Made by a program: the position numbers and the translations under genes
Source: Takakia lepidozioides
Lineage: Eukaryota; Streptophyta; Takakiopsida; Takakiales; Takakiaceae
DNA: 64,000 nucleotides
Direction of reading: 5' to 3'
Assembly: GCA_030704615.1 (NCBI GenBank)
Contig: CM060733.1
Coordinates: 64,852,001-64,916,000 of the forward strand
Shown here: in pieces, positions 46,901 through 58,773 of the stretch
How the letters are laid out: the number at the start of each line of letters is the position of its first letter
Position numbering within the stretch: the first letter of the stretch is position 1
Notes under the pieces: model-generated
Database searches by the model: none
The model's input: the letters and a program-made list of their open reading frames with translations, nothing else
What the model was told of the DNA's origin: nothing

Positions 46901-49900
46901 TTTCAGGAAAGCAATCTGATGGAGAATCTCCACAGGTGACGACGAATGCGCAAGAGCAGCTGGACACACAAGCACATCAGTTCAAGATGGAGATATCTCA
47001 TGCAGCAGAGAGCCTACGCGACTATGTGACGAGGTACTTTCTGCTCTACAAAACCAACCTATTCTTTCGGGAGATAGCAGATGCTCGCCGGAACCACGAG
47101 TTCACCGACCAGCCGAACGCGGACAAAGCAGCAATGCGCCTTCTGTACAGGTACATATGCGCTGCCTTTCTTTCAAGTCCTTGCATTTCAGGATGTTAGA
47201 GGCCTCATGTGGTGTTAGGGAAAATGGCGCCGAATTTCCAGTCAGGGCTCCGAAAATGGCTAAGTCTCTAGACTGGCTGGCCCTGAACTGGAAATTCGGC
47301 GCCATTTTCCAGTTCTAGGCCCTATTGCCGTTTAGGGACTTGGCCATTTTCGGGCTAAGTCCCTATAGTGGCTGGCCCGGAACTGGAAATTCGGCGCCAT
47401 TTTCCAGTTGTAGGCCCTAATGCCGTTCAGGGACTTAGCCATTTTCGGGCTAAGTCCCTAGACTGGCTGGCCCTGAACTGGAAATTCGGCGCCATTTTCC
47501 AGTTCCAGGCCCTATTGCCATTCAGGGACTTAGCCATTTTCGGGCTAAGTCCCTAGGGTGGCTGGCCCTGAAGTGGAAATTCGGCGCCATTTTCCAGTTC
47601 TAGGCCCTATTGCCGTTCAGGGACTTAGCCATTTTCGGGCTAAGTCCCTAGACTGGCTGGCCCCGAACTGGAAATTCGGCGCCATTTTCCAGTTCTAGGC
47701 CCTATTGCCGTTCAGGGACGTAGCCATTTTCGGGCTAAGTCCCTAGGGTGGCTGGCCCTGAACTGGAAATTCGGCGCCATTTTTCCAGTTCTGGGCCCTA
47801 TTGCCCTTGAGGGACTTAGCCATTTTCGGGCCGGACCTGGGAAAATGGCGCCGAATTTCCAGTCAAGGCTCCGAAAATGGCTAAGTCCCTAGGGTGGCTG
47901 GCCCTGAACTGGAAATTCGGCGCCATTTTTCCAATTCTAGGCCCTATTGCCCTTGTGGGACTTAGCCATTTTCGGGCCGGACCTGGGAAAATGGCGCTGA
48001 ATTTCCAGTCAGGGCTCCGAAAATGGCTAAGTCCCTAGGGTGGCTGGCCCTGAACTGGAAATTCGGCGCCATTTTTCCAGTTCTGGGCCCTATTGCCGTT
48101 CTGGGACTTGGCCATTTTCGGGCCGGACCTAGGAAAATGGCGCTGAATTTCCAGTCAGGGCTCCGAAAATGGCTAAGTCCCTAGGGTGGCTGGCCCTGAA
48201 CTGGAAATTCGGCGCCATTTTTCCAGTTCTGGGCCCTATTGCCGTTCTGGGACTTGGCCATTTTCGGGCCGGACCTGGGAAAATGGCGCTGAATTTCCAG
48301 TCAGGGCTCCGAAAATGGCTAAGTCCCTAGGGTGGCTGGCCCTGAATTGGAAATTCGGCGCCATTTTTCCAGTTCTGGGCCCTATTGCCCTTGTGGGACT
48401 TAGCCATTTTCGGGCCGGACCTGGGAAAATGGCGCCGAATTTCCAGTCAGGGCTCCGAAAATGGCTAAGTCCCTAGGGTGGCTGGCCCTGAACTGGAAAT
48501 TCGGCGCCATTTTTCCATTTCTAGGCCCTATTGCCGTTCTGGGACTTGGCCATCTTCGGGCCAAACCGGGAAAAATGGCGCCGAATTTCCAGTTCAAGGC
48601 TCCCAAGATGGCTAAGTCCCTAGGGTGGCAGTCACCGAAAACCGAAATTCGGCGCCATTTTTCCATTTCTAGGCCCTATTGCCGTTCTGGGACTTGGCCA
48701 TCTTCGGGCCAAACCGGGAAAAATGGCGCCGAATTTCCAGTTCAGGGCTCCAAGATGGCTAAGTCCCTAGGGTGGCAGTCACCGAAAACCGAAATTCGGC
48801 GCCATTTTTCCATTTCTAGGCCCACTCACATCCGCCCCAACCTAGGAAAATGGTGCCGAATATGCATTTCAGGGACCTCATTGTGTTTTTCATGAATGTA
48901 GGTACTGCAAGTTCTCCCTTTTGGAGAAAGGTCATCTGTCTTTTGAGCCACCATTCTTCCTGGCATGGAGGAACCATGGGGCTGACTCCATGTACACTGA
49001 CGATATTGTGATGGAGTGGCATCTAGAACATTTGCGTGATTGCCCTTGGTATGTGGACCTTCCGCTTGGCTCGCTTGACCCATCCGAGTTTCAATTGAAG
49101 CTGGATGCTGAATTCCGACGAAACCGAGCTCCGCTGCCTCCGTTGGGTGCAAAAGAGGCAAAAGCGCTTGCGAACTCCAGGAAAGCGGCAGAGCTTGCTC
49201 AGGCAGGAATTCAGGAGAAATTGCATGAGAAGAGTAAAGGCCAAAGGAAAAGGACAAGGAAACAGGTGAGTGCAGTAACACCCAAAAAGAAGAAAACCAT
49301 TGGGGCATCGGAGGAGGCGCAGGAGGGGACCCAAGAGAGTGACTCGGACGACGACTTTGTTCAAGGCATATTGTTTGAGGCATATTGCTTTGTGAAGAGA
49401 GGGTCTACGTTCAAATTCCGCAACGACGGTCGTCTTGTTGATGTCGATGTGGACCCTTTAACCTACGATGTCCTCTACAACTATGTGCCCTACTCCAGTA
49501 TGCCGAAGGACACAAAGACAGGCAAACCGTGGCGGTACAGCCGGACCCGGAGCCCTGCTTTCATCCAAACCCTCATGGAGACGTGCTCGGATGTCCAAGG
49601 GCGGATTCTGGACCTCACATGCGGCACGGGTAAGCCTTCACATGCTCAGTTTGTCCCCTGGCCCGATTGCAATTGCATGCCGCAAGCTATTAACCGCCCG
49701 CTTTGTTCCTCAGGTGCTTCAATGTGGGCAGGGACGTTGTCTGACAGGCATGTGTTCGCCTTCGAGCTAGATACTGCTCTCCACAACTCGGAACTTGCAG
49801 CGGCTGAACGTTTGCCGAAAGAGGAAGAGGCATCCTCGGAGGATGAGGAAAAATCCGAGAAGGAGCAGGGGGAGGAAGTTGGGATCGAGGCCGAGGAGCC

Positions 49901-50504
49901 CCCGGTTTACGAGTGAGTGGTCGCATTGTAAGTTGCTTCCAGATTTCGTGAGGCACCTCCCTCCGCTCTCTTATTTCATTGAAAACCCTTTCTGGTTGTG
50001 CTGGTATTGACATTCTTGAAGTGGATTTGTTCTTACTGTAGGATGCCAAGTACTGCTAGAGGGACGTCTACACCGGAGTTCATGGGCAGGAGGAACGTGC
50101 CTTTTTTTGCCAGGGGGGATTTCATGCCTAGTCTAGAAAGGGAGTACATCCTTCCTACTTATGCTGCCCGGCTTGCTTCGGTGTCCATTAGAAGGTGTTC
50201 CAAACCTAGTCGTGTACAGCAGATTTTAGACGAGGCAAGCCTCAAGAAAATGAAGATGAGGGAGGAGGCAGCAGCTATTAGAGCCCGTCGGGCTCGTAGA
50301 TTTGTGTTGGATTCTGCTGAGGAAAGTGGGGGAGAAGAGTGGCAGAAGATTCCCAGGAGGTGAGGTGGACAGTCCCCCAAGGAGAGGACGGGATTTTTGA
50401 GAGGCATAGTGGAACTGATGCATCACAGAGCTCGGAGGATGAGGGGGATGAGGGGGATGAGGAAGAAGGTGGGGCAAGTTCCTCGGAGGGTGTAGGAGAG
50501 TAGT
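43932..50504 (+). pseudogene. ParB-domain/DNA methyltransferase-like gene, copy 2
   Basis: Ten exons can be placed: 43932-44153 (GC donor), 44500-45935, 46055-46244, 46360-46632, 46702-46840, 46907-47150, 48902 onward fused to exon 8 (to 49629), 49714-49912, 50042-50504. The N-terminus is basic/acidic and low in complexity (KKKKKAKH). A ParB/Srx-like domain follows, with PLCRLVSLQVVRP and VWDGNHRLLAWMEH. The C-terminal half has methylase motif I (RILDLTCGTG, ASMWAGTLSDRHVFAFE). About 760 bp that hold the motif IV region in the other copies are deleted at about 49369, joining FVQG to LFEAYCF. Exon 2 has a 5-base loss near 44985 and a 1-base loss near 45383; together they restore the frame. The last exon has a frameshift near 50340. 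Role inferred: transposon-encoded DNA modification or binding protein. Confidence 0.75.
47151..48901. repeat. Intronic tandem array: 95-bp then 146-bp palindromic units
   Basis: This lies wholly inside intron 6 of copy 2 (donor at 47151, acceptor ending at 48901). Using GGCTGG as a marker, starts at 47275, 47370, 47465, 47560, 47655 and 47750 give a period of exactly 95. Then 47896, 48042, 48188, 48334 and 48480 give exactly 146, followed by two spacings of 147 to the equivalent GGCA at 48627 and 48774. Each unit has near-palindromes with GGAAATTCGGC against GCCATTTTTCC around GGCGCC. The 146-bp unit is the 95-bp unit with an additional roughly 51-bp segment holding a second, inverted palindrome. 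Confidence 0.92.
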
Positions 50505-50566
50505 GCCCATTCCGGCTATGACAGTTAGAACACACTTGTATAGACGTGGCTTGCCACAAAATTTGC

Positions 50567-50572
50567 AATAAA
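50567..50572 (+). terminator. AATAAA polyadenylation signal of ParB-methyltransferase copy 2
   Basis: AATAAA lies about 65 bp after the ancestral stop position, within a 3' region conserved with copy 3 (AATAAA at 61828-61833). Confidence 0.55.
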
Positions 50573-50641
50573 ATGTTGGATTTCAAGTCCACTGGTGCCA
50601 CATTCCAACTTCACATGACCCTATTTCTGTGCCTCCTAACC

Positions 50642-52947
50642 CTATTTCCGTGGACTCACAATGGTCTGCTCATGCTTTTTTTTTTTCCGCTCATGCTCAT
50701 GCCGCTCATGAAATAGCAGCCCCCCCCACTGTTTCTCTTTCAAGAACTCGTTGTACCTGCATTGCTGCATAATTGACCTGACACTGTCCTCCGTTGTGGC
50801 CGTGAGGATGTCCACCAGATGCGCCGCAGAGGAGGCACGCCAGGAAGAATGCACTGATTCGGCCATGTTTGTCGTGGGCATGTTGGTGTCGGAGTCGAGA
50901 CACATTTCCTGCACAAGCACATGTTGAGGTTACAAGCAAGTTACAAATAATGCCAAGAATAATATTCAACGGGACGCGAATTCGTGCAACTCACCTCCCG
51001 CATATAGTCGCCGAACTGGAGGAAACAATAATGCCACCATGCTAGCCAACTGACCATTGCTCCCTCGTCTGATTTCCTTACAGCACCTGACGATGTCCAC
51101 CAAGCCCGTATACATGCAAACTGTGTCTCTGCATCATCCAAGGTGGGAGCGCGCTTCCACGCAAGACACATGGAACGGTGCTCCTCTCTGAAATCTGGCG
51201 CCACGAGCCTGGTTGTGTACTGCGAAAGGCTCTGCAGAAAATGGAACCCACAAGATCTCTCCTTGCCTTCCATGGGAACATTGGGGTCTTGCCCGTATAC
51301 CCTTCGGATGGCAGCCCAATTTGCTTGTGCGTTGTCCGCCATGAAACCACGGAAATTGGGAGGGGGCAATCCCGCCTTGGCCATCTGTTCGTTTATTCCC
51401 TGCCAAAGAAGCATCTCCGATTGTGTGTCCTCTCCTTTCATCTCACAAATAGCAATTGTCATTAGCATCCTGCAGTGGGTGTCGTAGACATGTGCACCCA
51501 TTGTCACCCACTGGTGATTTGTAATTCGCTTGATATGGTCGAACATGACCCAACTGTTTGACAAGTCCCCACTCGTCATCCTGTCGACCAGTTGGACACC
51601 GCTGCCAGGTCCACACGTGGACATTTTGAATACGAAACAACGATCTGCCTCAGTCCCTTGTCCTGGAAACCTACTTCCATGAATGTAGTCATATCCACAT
51701 CGTCGCTTCACCTCCAGAATGGAGTGCATATCCGAGCCACGCCCAATTTTCTGTTTGCATGAGACAATGTGGTTTTGGACATTCGGTGAACATACGTGGG
51801 ACACCGACTCCAGCAATGCCTCCATTTCCTTCTCATCGAGAGGAACTCTATCGGAGCCGTCTTCCGACATAATTCTGGCCAAGGCCATCTTATGGGCAGC
51901 TTGGAGCTGTATCTGTTTGGGTTTGGCACCCGGTCTCAACTTAACCTCCTCCTGAACGAGCTGCTCTGCCTTGTGGGCAGCCTCTCGCGAGTTCCCCCTC
52001 GCCAATTTGTGACAATGGGAACCAACGTGTATGCAAGCTCGGGTGAGGTCAGGGAAACGGTGCAACACATAGAACTGCTTGGCATTACAAACAGACATGC
52101 AGTGTGGTGGTTCTTTGCAATGCGCACACTTAAATGTGGAGTTCGGAACCTTCTCCTTAGCACGAAATGGTTGATGAGCTGTGCCTGTCCAATCGGTCTC
52201 GTTCCTGTGACCTCTGGATTTAAATTGGAAGCACGTTGGGGAGAAACACCGCAACGCGCCCGCACAAACAACGTAGCACACCCGTACACCATCGAGCATC
52301 TTCATGCTGGTGGTTTTGGTGACGCACCAAGGATGACCATCATGTTTTCTATCCATATCTGTCGACATTCCGGACGCCCTCGAGTAGTCTGTCCGAGGAG
52401 GGAACTCAAAGAAGATATTACCGTCGACGTCTGCGGGAAGGCATGTAACTGATTTAATTGCAAACTTGCTGTAGTCCAGCCCGGCCAGCTCCGAGCGGTG
52501 TCCCTCCATGTGAAGCCCTCGCAGAATTTCAAGAATAGATCGAACTGCGGTGCTTGTGCTGGGAATATGACTCCCTCGTCCACTGATGTCCATTGAGGAC
52601 TTGCCTGATCTCCAGGACGACCTCGGAACTTCCATGACCTCGTTTGAGTCGGACAGGTTGTGAACAACCCCGTTCTCGCTCGTCTTCATGGATGGGTTTG
52701 GCTCTGGATTTACTTCGTTGCGGACTTCTCTCTTTTGAGGTAGCCACTCTCTGATTCGCGGATTGTTTCGTGGAAGGCGCCAAGATAGAAGGTGCATTTG
52801 GCGGGCAAATGAAGTCCCCAACAGCCCTGTATATGACGTTGTCTGATGGTGGAACTCGCCATTCCCTGCCATCGCCGAAATCATCGTGGAGCACAACATA
52901 CTACTCTCGACAACAAGGCCGTTTGAGTCCTTCCTTTCCTCCTCCAA
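50642..52947 (-). CDS. MULE-like transposase with GCM/WRKY-like zinc finger
   Basis: This is a DDE transposase predicted to cut and join the element's ends. Exon 1 is 52947-50995, and exon 2 is 50908-50642; the donor (GAG/gtgagt) and acceptor (tgcag/GAA) keep the frame. A cysteine/histidine-rich finger lies in the middle (CYVVCAGALRC; FKCAHCKEPPHC; ending CIHVGSHCHKLA), as in GCM/WRKY-type DNA-binding domains. The catalytic core follows: YIHGSRFPGQ, a conserved SWVMFDHIKR block, FMADNAQANW with an aspartate near residue 538, then CGFH near residues 566-569. Exon 2 supplies TNMAESVHSSW with the glutamate. No stop breaks residues 1-650. The N-terminal part before about residue 130 is uncertain, because another frame (52894-52529) also looks coding, so a frameshift or additional intron is possible. 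The similar remnant at 4700-4795 shows the family is repeated. Confidence 0.82.
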
Positions 52948-53384
52948 AAAAAACCGACCCCGGTTTCAGGTGGTATCGAACGCACACATATTTCTCCATC
53001 ACCCGGCAGATGTCCCTCTGCACGGAAATGAAGCTCTATGCTCGTGAGGAGGGCAGTACACTGTAGCGCTCGGGTTTTCCGCCATGGGAGATGTGCACAC
53101 AATACTCCCAGGATGGCGTGCGGGCAAGCTCCCTGGTAGAAGGGGGATGCAGCGATGGGAAGGAATGCGGTGCCGATTTGTCCGAGCGACGAAGCCTGAT
53201 CCAAATCCAGGGAGCCAACTATCTCAAAAATCCACAGTCAGAGTGTTAATGAACCTTGTCTCAGGAATGCGGCCCCTGGTCTTTGCGCAATAACTGCCAA
53301 CGGTATGCAGTCAGAAAGTGGGGGGGCGTCCGGATGATGTCGGCTGGGGAGAAGCCGGCAACCGGCCGTCTAGTCACATTACTA

Positions 53385-55510
53385 CCCCCGGATGAAAATT
53401 CGGCACCGAATATCCAGCAGGGGCCGCACGTATGAAGTCGCCTCGGGCAGAGAGGCCGGAACCTGTCCGACAGAGAACAACCCCCGGATGGAAATTCAGC
53501 GCCGAATTTCCATTCGGATCCCCCCAAAGGAAGTCGTGTCGGGGGGTCAGGCCGAAAACTAGCCGACATAAAAACCTCCCCAGATGGGAAAACGGCGCCG
53601 AATTTCTATCCGGGGCCGTTCGGATGCAGTCGGGGGGGGGGGGGAAGGCCGGCACCTGGCCGTCACATTTCAACCCCGGACGGAAATTCGGCACCGAATA
53701 TCCAACAGGGGACGCCCGGACGAAGTCGCCTCGGCGAAGAGGCCGGCACCTGTCCGACAGAGACCATCCCCCGGATGGAAATTCGGCGCCGAATTTCCAT
53801 CCGGGCCCCCTCAAAGCAAGTCCGGTCGGGTGGTGAGGCCCAAAACTGGACGATATAAAAACCTCCCAGGATGGAAAAACGGCGCCGAATTTCCGTGCGG
53901 GGGGTTCGGATGCAGTCGGGGAGGGGGGAGAGGCCGGCACCTGGCCTCACATTTCAACCCCCGGATGGAAATTCGGCACCGAATATCCAACAGGGGACGC
54001 CCGGACGAAGTCGCCTCGGGCGGAGAGGCCGGCACCGGTCCGACAGAGACCATCCCCCCGATGGAAATTCGCCGCCGAATTTCCATCCGGGCCCCCTCAA
54101 AGGAAGTCCGGTCGGCTGGTGAGGCCCAAAACTGCACGATATAAAAACCTCCCAGGATGGAAAAACGGCGCCGAATTTCCGTCCGAGGCCGTTCGGATTT
54201 CCCTTCTAGCAGTCAAGGATTCCACGAAAAACGTGTCTAAAGTGGACTTCAGCCACAAAACTAATAGTTTACTTTGTTTTTCTCCGAAAAACCAGGCGCC
54301 ACGCTCAGAATTACCTGCAGGAAGGTAATTCGGCGATTCGACTTACCTGGCGAATGGAAATTCGGCGCCGAATTTCCATCTGCCAGCGATCCGAGTTTCC
54401 TGCTGGATGGAAATTCGGCTCCGAATTTCCATCCTGATCCGCTCCGAATTACCTGCATGACGCAAATTTTGCGCGCCGCCCTACCCGCAAGATGGAAATT
54501 CGGCGCCGAATTTCCATCCATCCGCTCTCCGACCAACCTGGCGGATGGAAATCCGGCGCCGGATTTCCATCCATCCGGCTCCGAATTACCTGCGTGGCGG
54601 AAATTTCGCGCGCCGCCCTACCTGGCAGGATGGAAATCCGGCGCCGGATTTCCATCAATCCGGCTCCGAATTACCTGCGTGGCGGAAATTTCGCGCGCCG
54701 CCCTACATGGCAGGATGGAAATCCGGCGCCGGATTTCCATCCATCCGGCTCCGAATTACCTGCGTGGCGGAAATTTCGCGCGCCCCCTACATGGCAGGAT
54801 GGAAATCCGGCGCCGGATTTCCATCCATCCGGCTCCGAATTACCTGCGTGGCGGAAATTTCGCGCGCCGCCCTACCTGGCAGGATGGAAATCCGGCGCCG
54901 GATTTCCATCCATCCGCTCCGAATTACCTGCGTGGCGGAAATTTCGCGCGCCGCCCTACCTGGCAGGATGGAAATCCGGCGCCGGATTTCCATCCATCCG
55001 CTCCGAATTACCTGCGTGGCGGAAATTTCGCGCGCCGCCCTACCTGGCAGGATGGAAATCCGGCGCCGGATTTCCATCCATCCGCTCCGAATTACCTGCG
55101 TGGCAGAAATTTCGCGCGCCGCCCTACCTAGGATGGAAATGCGGCGCCGGATTTCCATCCATCCGGCTCCGAATTACCTGCGTGGCGGAAATTTCGCGCG
55201 CCGCCCTACCTGACAGGATGGAAATCCGGCGCCGGATTTCCATCCATCCGCTCCGAATTACCTGCGTGGCGGAAATTTCGCGCGCCGCCCTACCTGACAG
55301 GATGGAAATCCGGCGCCGGATTTCCATCCATCCGGCTCCGAATTACCTGCGTGGCGGAAATTCCGAATTACCTGCGTGGCGGAAATTTCGCGCGCCGCCC
55401 TACCTGACAGGATGGAAATCCGGCGCCGGATTTCCATCCATCTGGCTCCGAATTACCTGCGTGACGGAAATTCGCGCGCCGCCCTTCCTGGCAGGATGGT
55501 AATTCGGCGG
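53385..55510. repeat. 5' array of GGCGCC-centred palindromes, copy 3
   Basis: From 53385 to about 54180 there are near-290-bp units, each with three palindromes (a full one, one with AAAAACGGCGCC, and one with GGCACC) and a TATAAAA-like box (GATATAAAAACCTCCC). From about 54560 to 55450 come about eleven tight units of 83-85 bp; the ATTACCTGCGTGG marker starts at 54584, 54669, 54754, 54838, 54922, 55006 and 55090. Most units contain a perfect 30-bp palindrome made of half-site GGATGGAAATCCGGC and its mirror, next to GGAAATTTCGCGCGCC. Open frames of 200-336 codons here are repeat artefacts. Confidence 0.9.
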
Positions 55511-58500
55511 ATTTCCATCCTGCTGCTCTCCGAATTACCTGCATGACGGAAATTTTGCGCGCCGCCGTACCTGGCGGATGGGCATTAAATGTCCACCGCC
55601 GTCCGTTTTTATTTGGGCTGGCGACACATGGCTTCCTCGATACGTACCCTAAATCTGATGCTAATCTTGGATTTACTTCTTTTCGAGGCATGTACCCCAA
55701 AAAACTGAGATCTTTTTCCATTTTGGCTGGGTCTTATGCCGCCTGAAGGGCGTGGCTCTCCTGAGAGAGACCTCCCATCCAGACTGCGGTGGAAGTTGAA
55801 AGCTTTGTACTACGGACGACGGCCAAACTTAAGCTCCAGCAGGAGATTCCAGTGTCTTGCTCACAACCCGCGCTAACTGAAGCCGAGTACTCTCAGGCAA
55901 GCCACTTCTGCTTCCGCTTTGTTCGCTTTCGCTTTGTTGTTTCGCTTTGTTGTTTGGCTTTGTTTTTGCATCTTCATCCTGGCATCGCTAGAAGCATGTC
56001 ATTCTTAGGCATTGGTTGGATTTGCTTTCATTGTTGTTCCACGATTGTTGCTATGGTGGTTGCGCTGCTCGTTGCGATGCTGGTTTTGGCACCGATGTTG
56101 GTTCTGACGATTTTGGGAATGACAGAGTGACGACGAGCCCGGCACGCTGGTGGTATCATCGACCGCTCCAACTCATCACATGTTTGAATCGCCCAACTTG
56201 GGGCGAGAGGGCAAACTTCAACCTTTTGTTGGTGGACGGGAGGACCTGCAGCGAGGGTACGACAGAACAGGCATTGGTGAGGTTGGTGCAGACGGCATGG
56301 CAGTTGAAGGGCGTGAGGACGTGAGGACAGCAGATCCGGCAATGGAGGTTGTTGATGCACATGCATTAGGGCCCGCCCACGCAAAGAAGAAGAAGAAAGC
56401 TAAGCACATGCAATCCCCGGCGAGAGAGCCATCACGGGCTGCGGAGGGGGGAGTGAGCAGTGCGCACGAGGGTGTTCCTTCTCCTCAATCAAAGGTCCAT
56501 CCGGGCTCCCCTGCTGCTAGCCCTAGTAAGAAACAGAAAGCCCGTGAGAGGGCAAAAGAGAGGGCAAAAGAACAGGCGAGACAGAATGCTAGCCAGGAGG
56601 AAAGAGAAAAGGCCACTGAAGAGGCCAGGGGTGCCCAAATGACAGATGCCAATGTAAGCGAGGGACACACAGAGACGGTGGATCCCTCCAAGACACCACA
56701 AAGAGGCAGTAACACACCGGTTACACCATCGCGGACAAGAGCAGCACCCGCAATTACCCATACGGTGGAGAGTGGAGGAGAGGATAGAACACCACAAAGA
56801 GCACAGATTGTGCAAGTTCGAGGTGAAGCCGGGGAGATGGCAGTAGAGACAAGGAGAGTGCTCGAGGTGGTTTCGCCGGTGGTTCACCATGTTGAGGAGG
56901 ACGACACCGAGCTTTCTGACCAGGATGACATCCTCCCGGACATCCCCAGGCCCCAAACCCGCAGCATACAGGCTGGATTTGGCGGTCCTGGTGGGCTGCC
57001 GGAGAACCCCTCTGCAGCAGACGTCATGTCAGAGGCGGATATGAAGTTGGCCGCTGCCAAGATGTTGGAGGCAACCCACAGCAACATTGGCAGGGTGCTG
57101 GGGGGCATGGTGTACCCGGCCAAGCTTCGAATTCCCCTTTGCCGCTTGGTGTCGTTGCAGGTGGTGAGACCTGCCCTCCTAGGCGATATCGACAAGCTGA
57201 AATTCTCTTTCCGGGATGGATATCGAATGGGGTCTGCCGCGTTTTACGTTTCCCCTGAGAACGACCACGGAGCTTCCCGTGCCCACACTTCCGATGAGGT
57301 GGACAAATGGGGTCCCCATTGGCAAAGGCGAAATGAGGAGTTCGAGAGATCGATTGTTACTGATCCTCTTTTCCAGCACTTGTCCGGAAAGATGTTTTAC
57401 GTGTGGGACGGCAATCATCGCCTCCTGGCATGGATGGAGCACATAGCCGAAGCCCACCCCAACGACCTCGATTGGCATTTTGCCGTGGAGTGTGTTGTGC
57501 TGAAGGTTGCGGGGCCCAAAGATCGCAATCTTCTCAAAGCTGCAATGGCGGACATCAACTCATAAGTTACAACACATCTTGCTTTTGGACCCATCCGATT
57601 GTAAGTCATTTCATTGCGAATCCTCATATTTGTTGTAAATTCCCATTTCAGAATTGTTTGATGGAAATGTGGCATTGCAGGGTGACTGAGAATGCCTTCA
57701 TTGCCACCAACTTGTCCCATATGCTCTTCCGAGTGAAGGATGTCGGGAAGCAGGGGGTGCAAGAGTTTGCCAATTCGCTCAGTGCCGACCTCCTGCGCAA
57801 GTCGGAGGCAAAGGCAGACAGAACCTGGTATAGGCTGAGCATGGATGCCATGGTGGACTACATATTTAGGGTAAAGCTCCTTTTGTTGAGCTAATCTGTC
57901 TCTCCTCCCCCAATAGAAGAAAAAGTGTTGAGCAGGATCTCTAATCTTATATGCGCATTCTTGATAGACGAAAATTCAGCAGGATTTGGCACATGCGAGG
58001 AGGTTCTACATGAAGTCAGAGGAGAAGAATCTAACCCTCCCGGCACTTGAATCGTATCTCAAAGCTGCGGAGGTGAGGGCCCGCATAAAGTACAAGTCGC
58101 GGATGGTAAAGTACGTGGCCATAGCTGATCCTGCCCTTGGTGCCGACTTTCTGGTGGAGGTGGGGAAGCACTACTCCCGCGCTCTGAAGCCCACGATGAC
58201 ATTGGAGAAGCTCCATCGTCTAGCCACATCCTGTGTGGATGGTGCAGAAAAGGTGATACATTCTTAACCAAATTGTGGTGGCAACAACTCGTTTTTGTGG
58301 TGTTTGGCGCTTACGAATATGCTGGGTGGTTGGACAGACCCGGTGGCTCCAAATCTGGAATGGTTCCCAAAGTGCAAGGGACATGTGGAGCTTCCCCAAA
58401 CCGGACAAACTCTCTGACCCCACATTCGACATGTGGATGAACCGCATGACATGGTGGTTTCAGGTACTTCCCCACGCTTCGTTTGGCGCTTCTACTCTTG

Positions 58501-58773
58501 TAGGGGGTGGATTCATTGTATTTTTTCAGCAATGCGATCTGATGGAGAATCTCCACAGGTGACGACGAATGCGTAAGAGCAGCTGGACACACAAGCACAT
58601 CAGTTCAAGATGGAGATTTCTCCTGCAGCAGAGAGCCTACGCGACTATGTGACGAGGTACTTTCTGCTCTTCAAAACCGACCTATTCTTTCGGGAGATAC
58701 CAAATGCCCGCCGGAGCCACGAGTTCACCGACCAGCCGAATGCGGACAAAGCAGCAATGCGCCTTCTATACAG

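Larger units (their letters stand above)
42610..53300. mobile_element. Large DNA transposon, copy 2 (ParB-methyltransferase plus MULE-like transposase)
   Basis: Order along the plus strand: palindrome array (42610-43760), ParB-methyltransferase gene on plus (43932-50504), convergent transposase gene on minus (50642-52947), unassigned DNA, then the palindrome array shared with copy 3. The shared 3' region between the two genes (about 50510-50730) is also present after copy 3. Exact ends and target duplications could not be fixed because arrays of the two copies abut near 53300. Grouping the two genes as one element is inferred from their convergence, spacing and shared flanking repeats. Confidence 0.6.

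Noticed and set aside
47215-48895. Resemblance to a CRISPR array (regular direct repeats)
   Set aside because: The units are continuous tandem repeats without unique spacers, lie in a plant intron, and have no cas genes nearby.
54274-55502. Open frames of 200-336 codons on both strands (also 43033-43893)
   Set aside because: They are translations of the 83-85 bp palindromic array, which happens to be open in several frames on both strands. The peptides are repeats of the same unit, so they are not genes.
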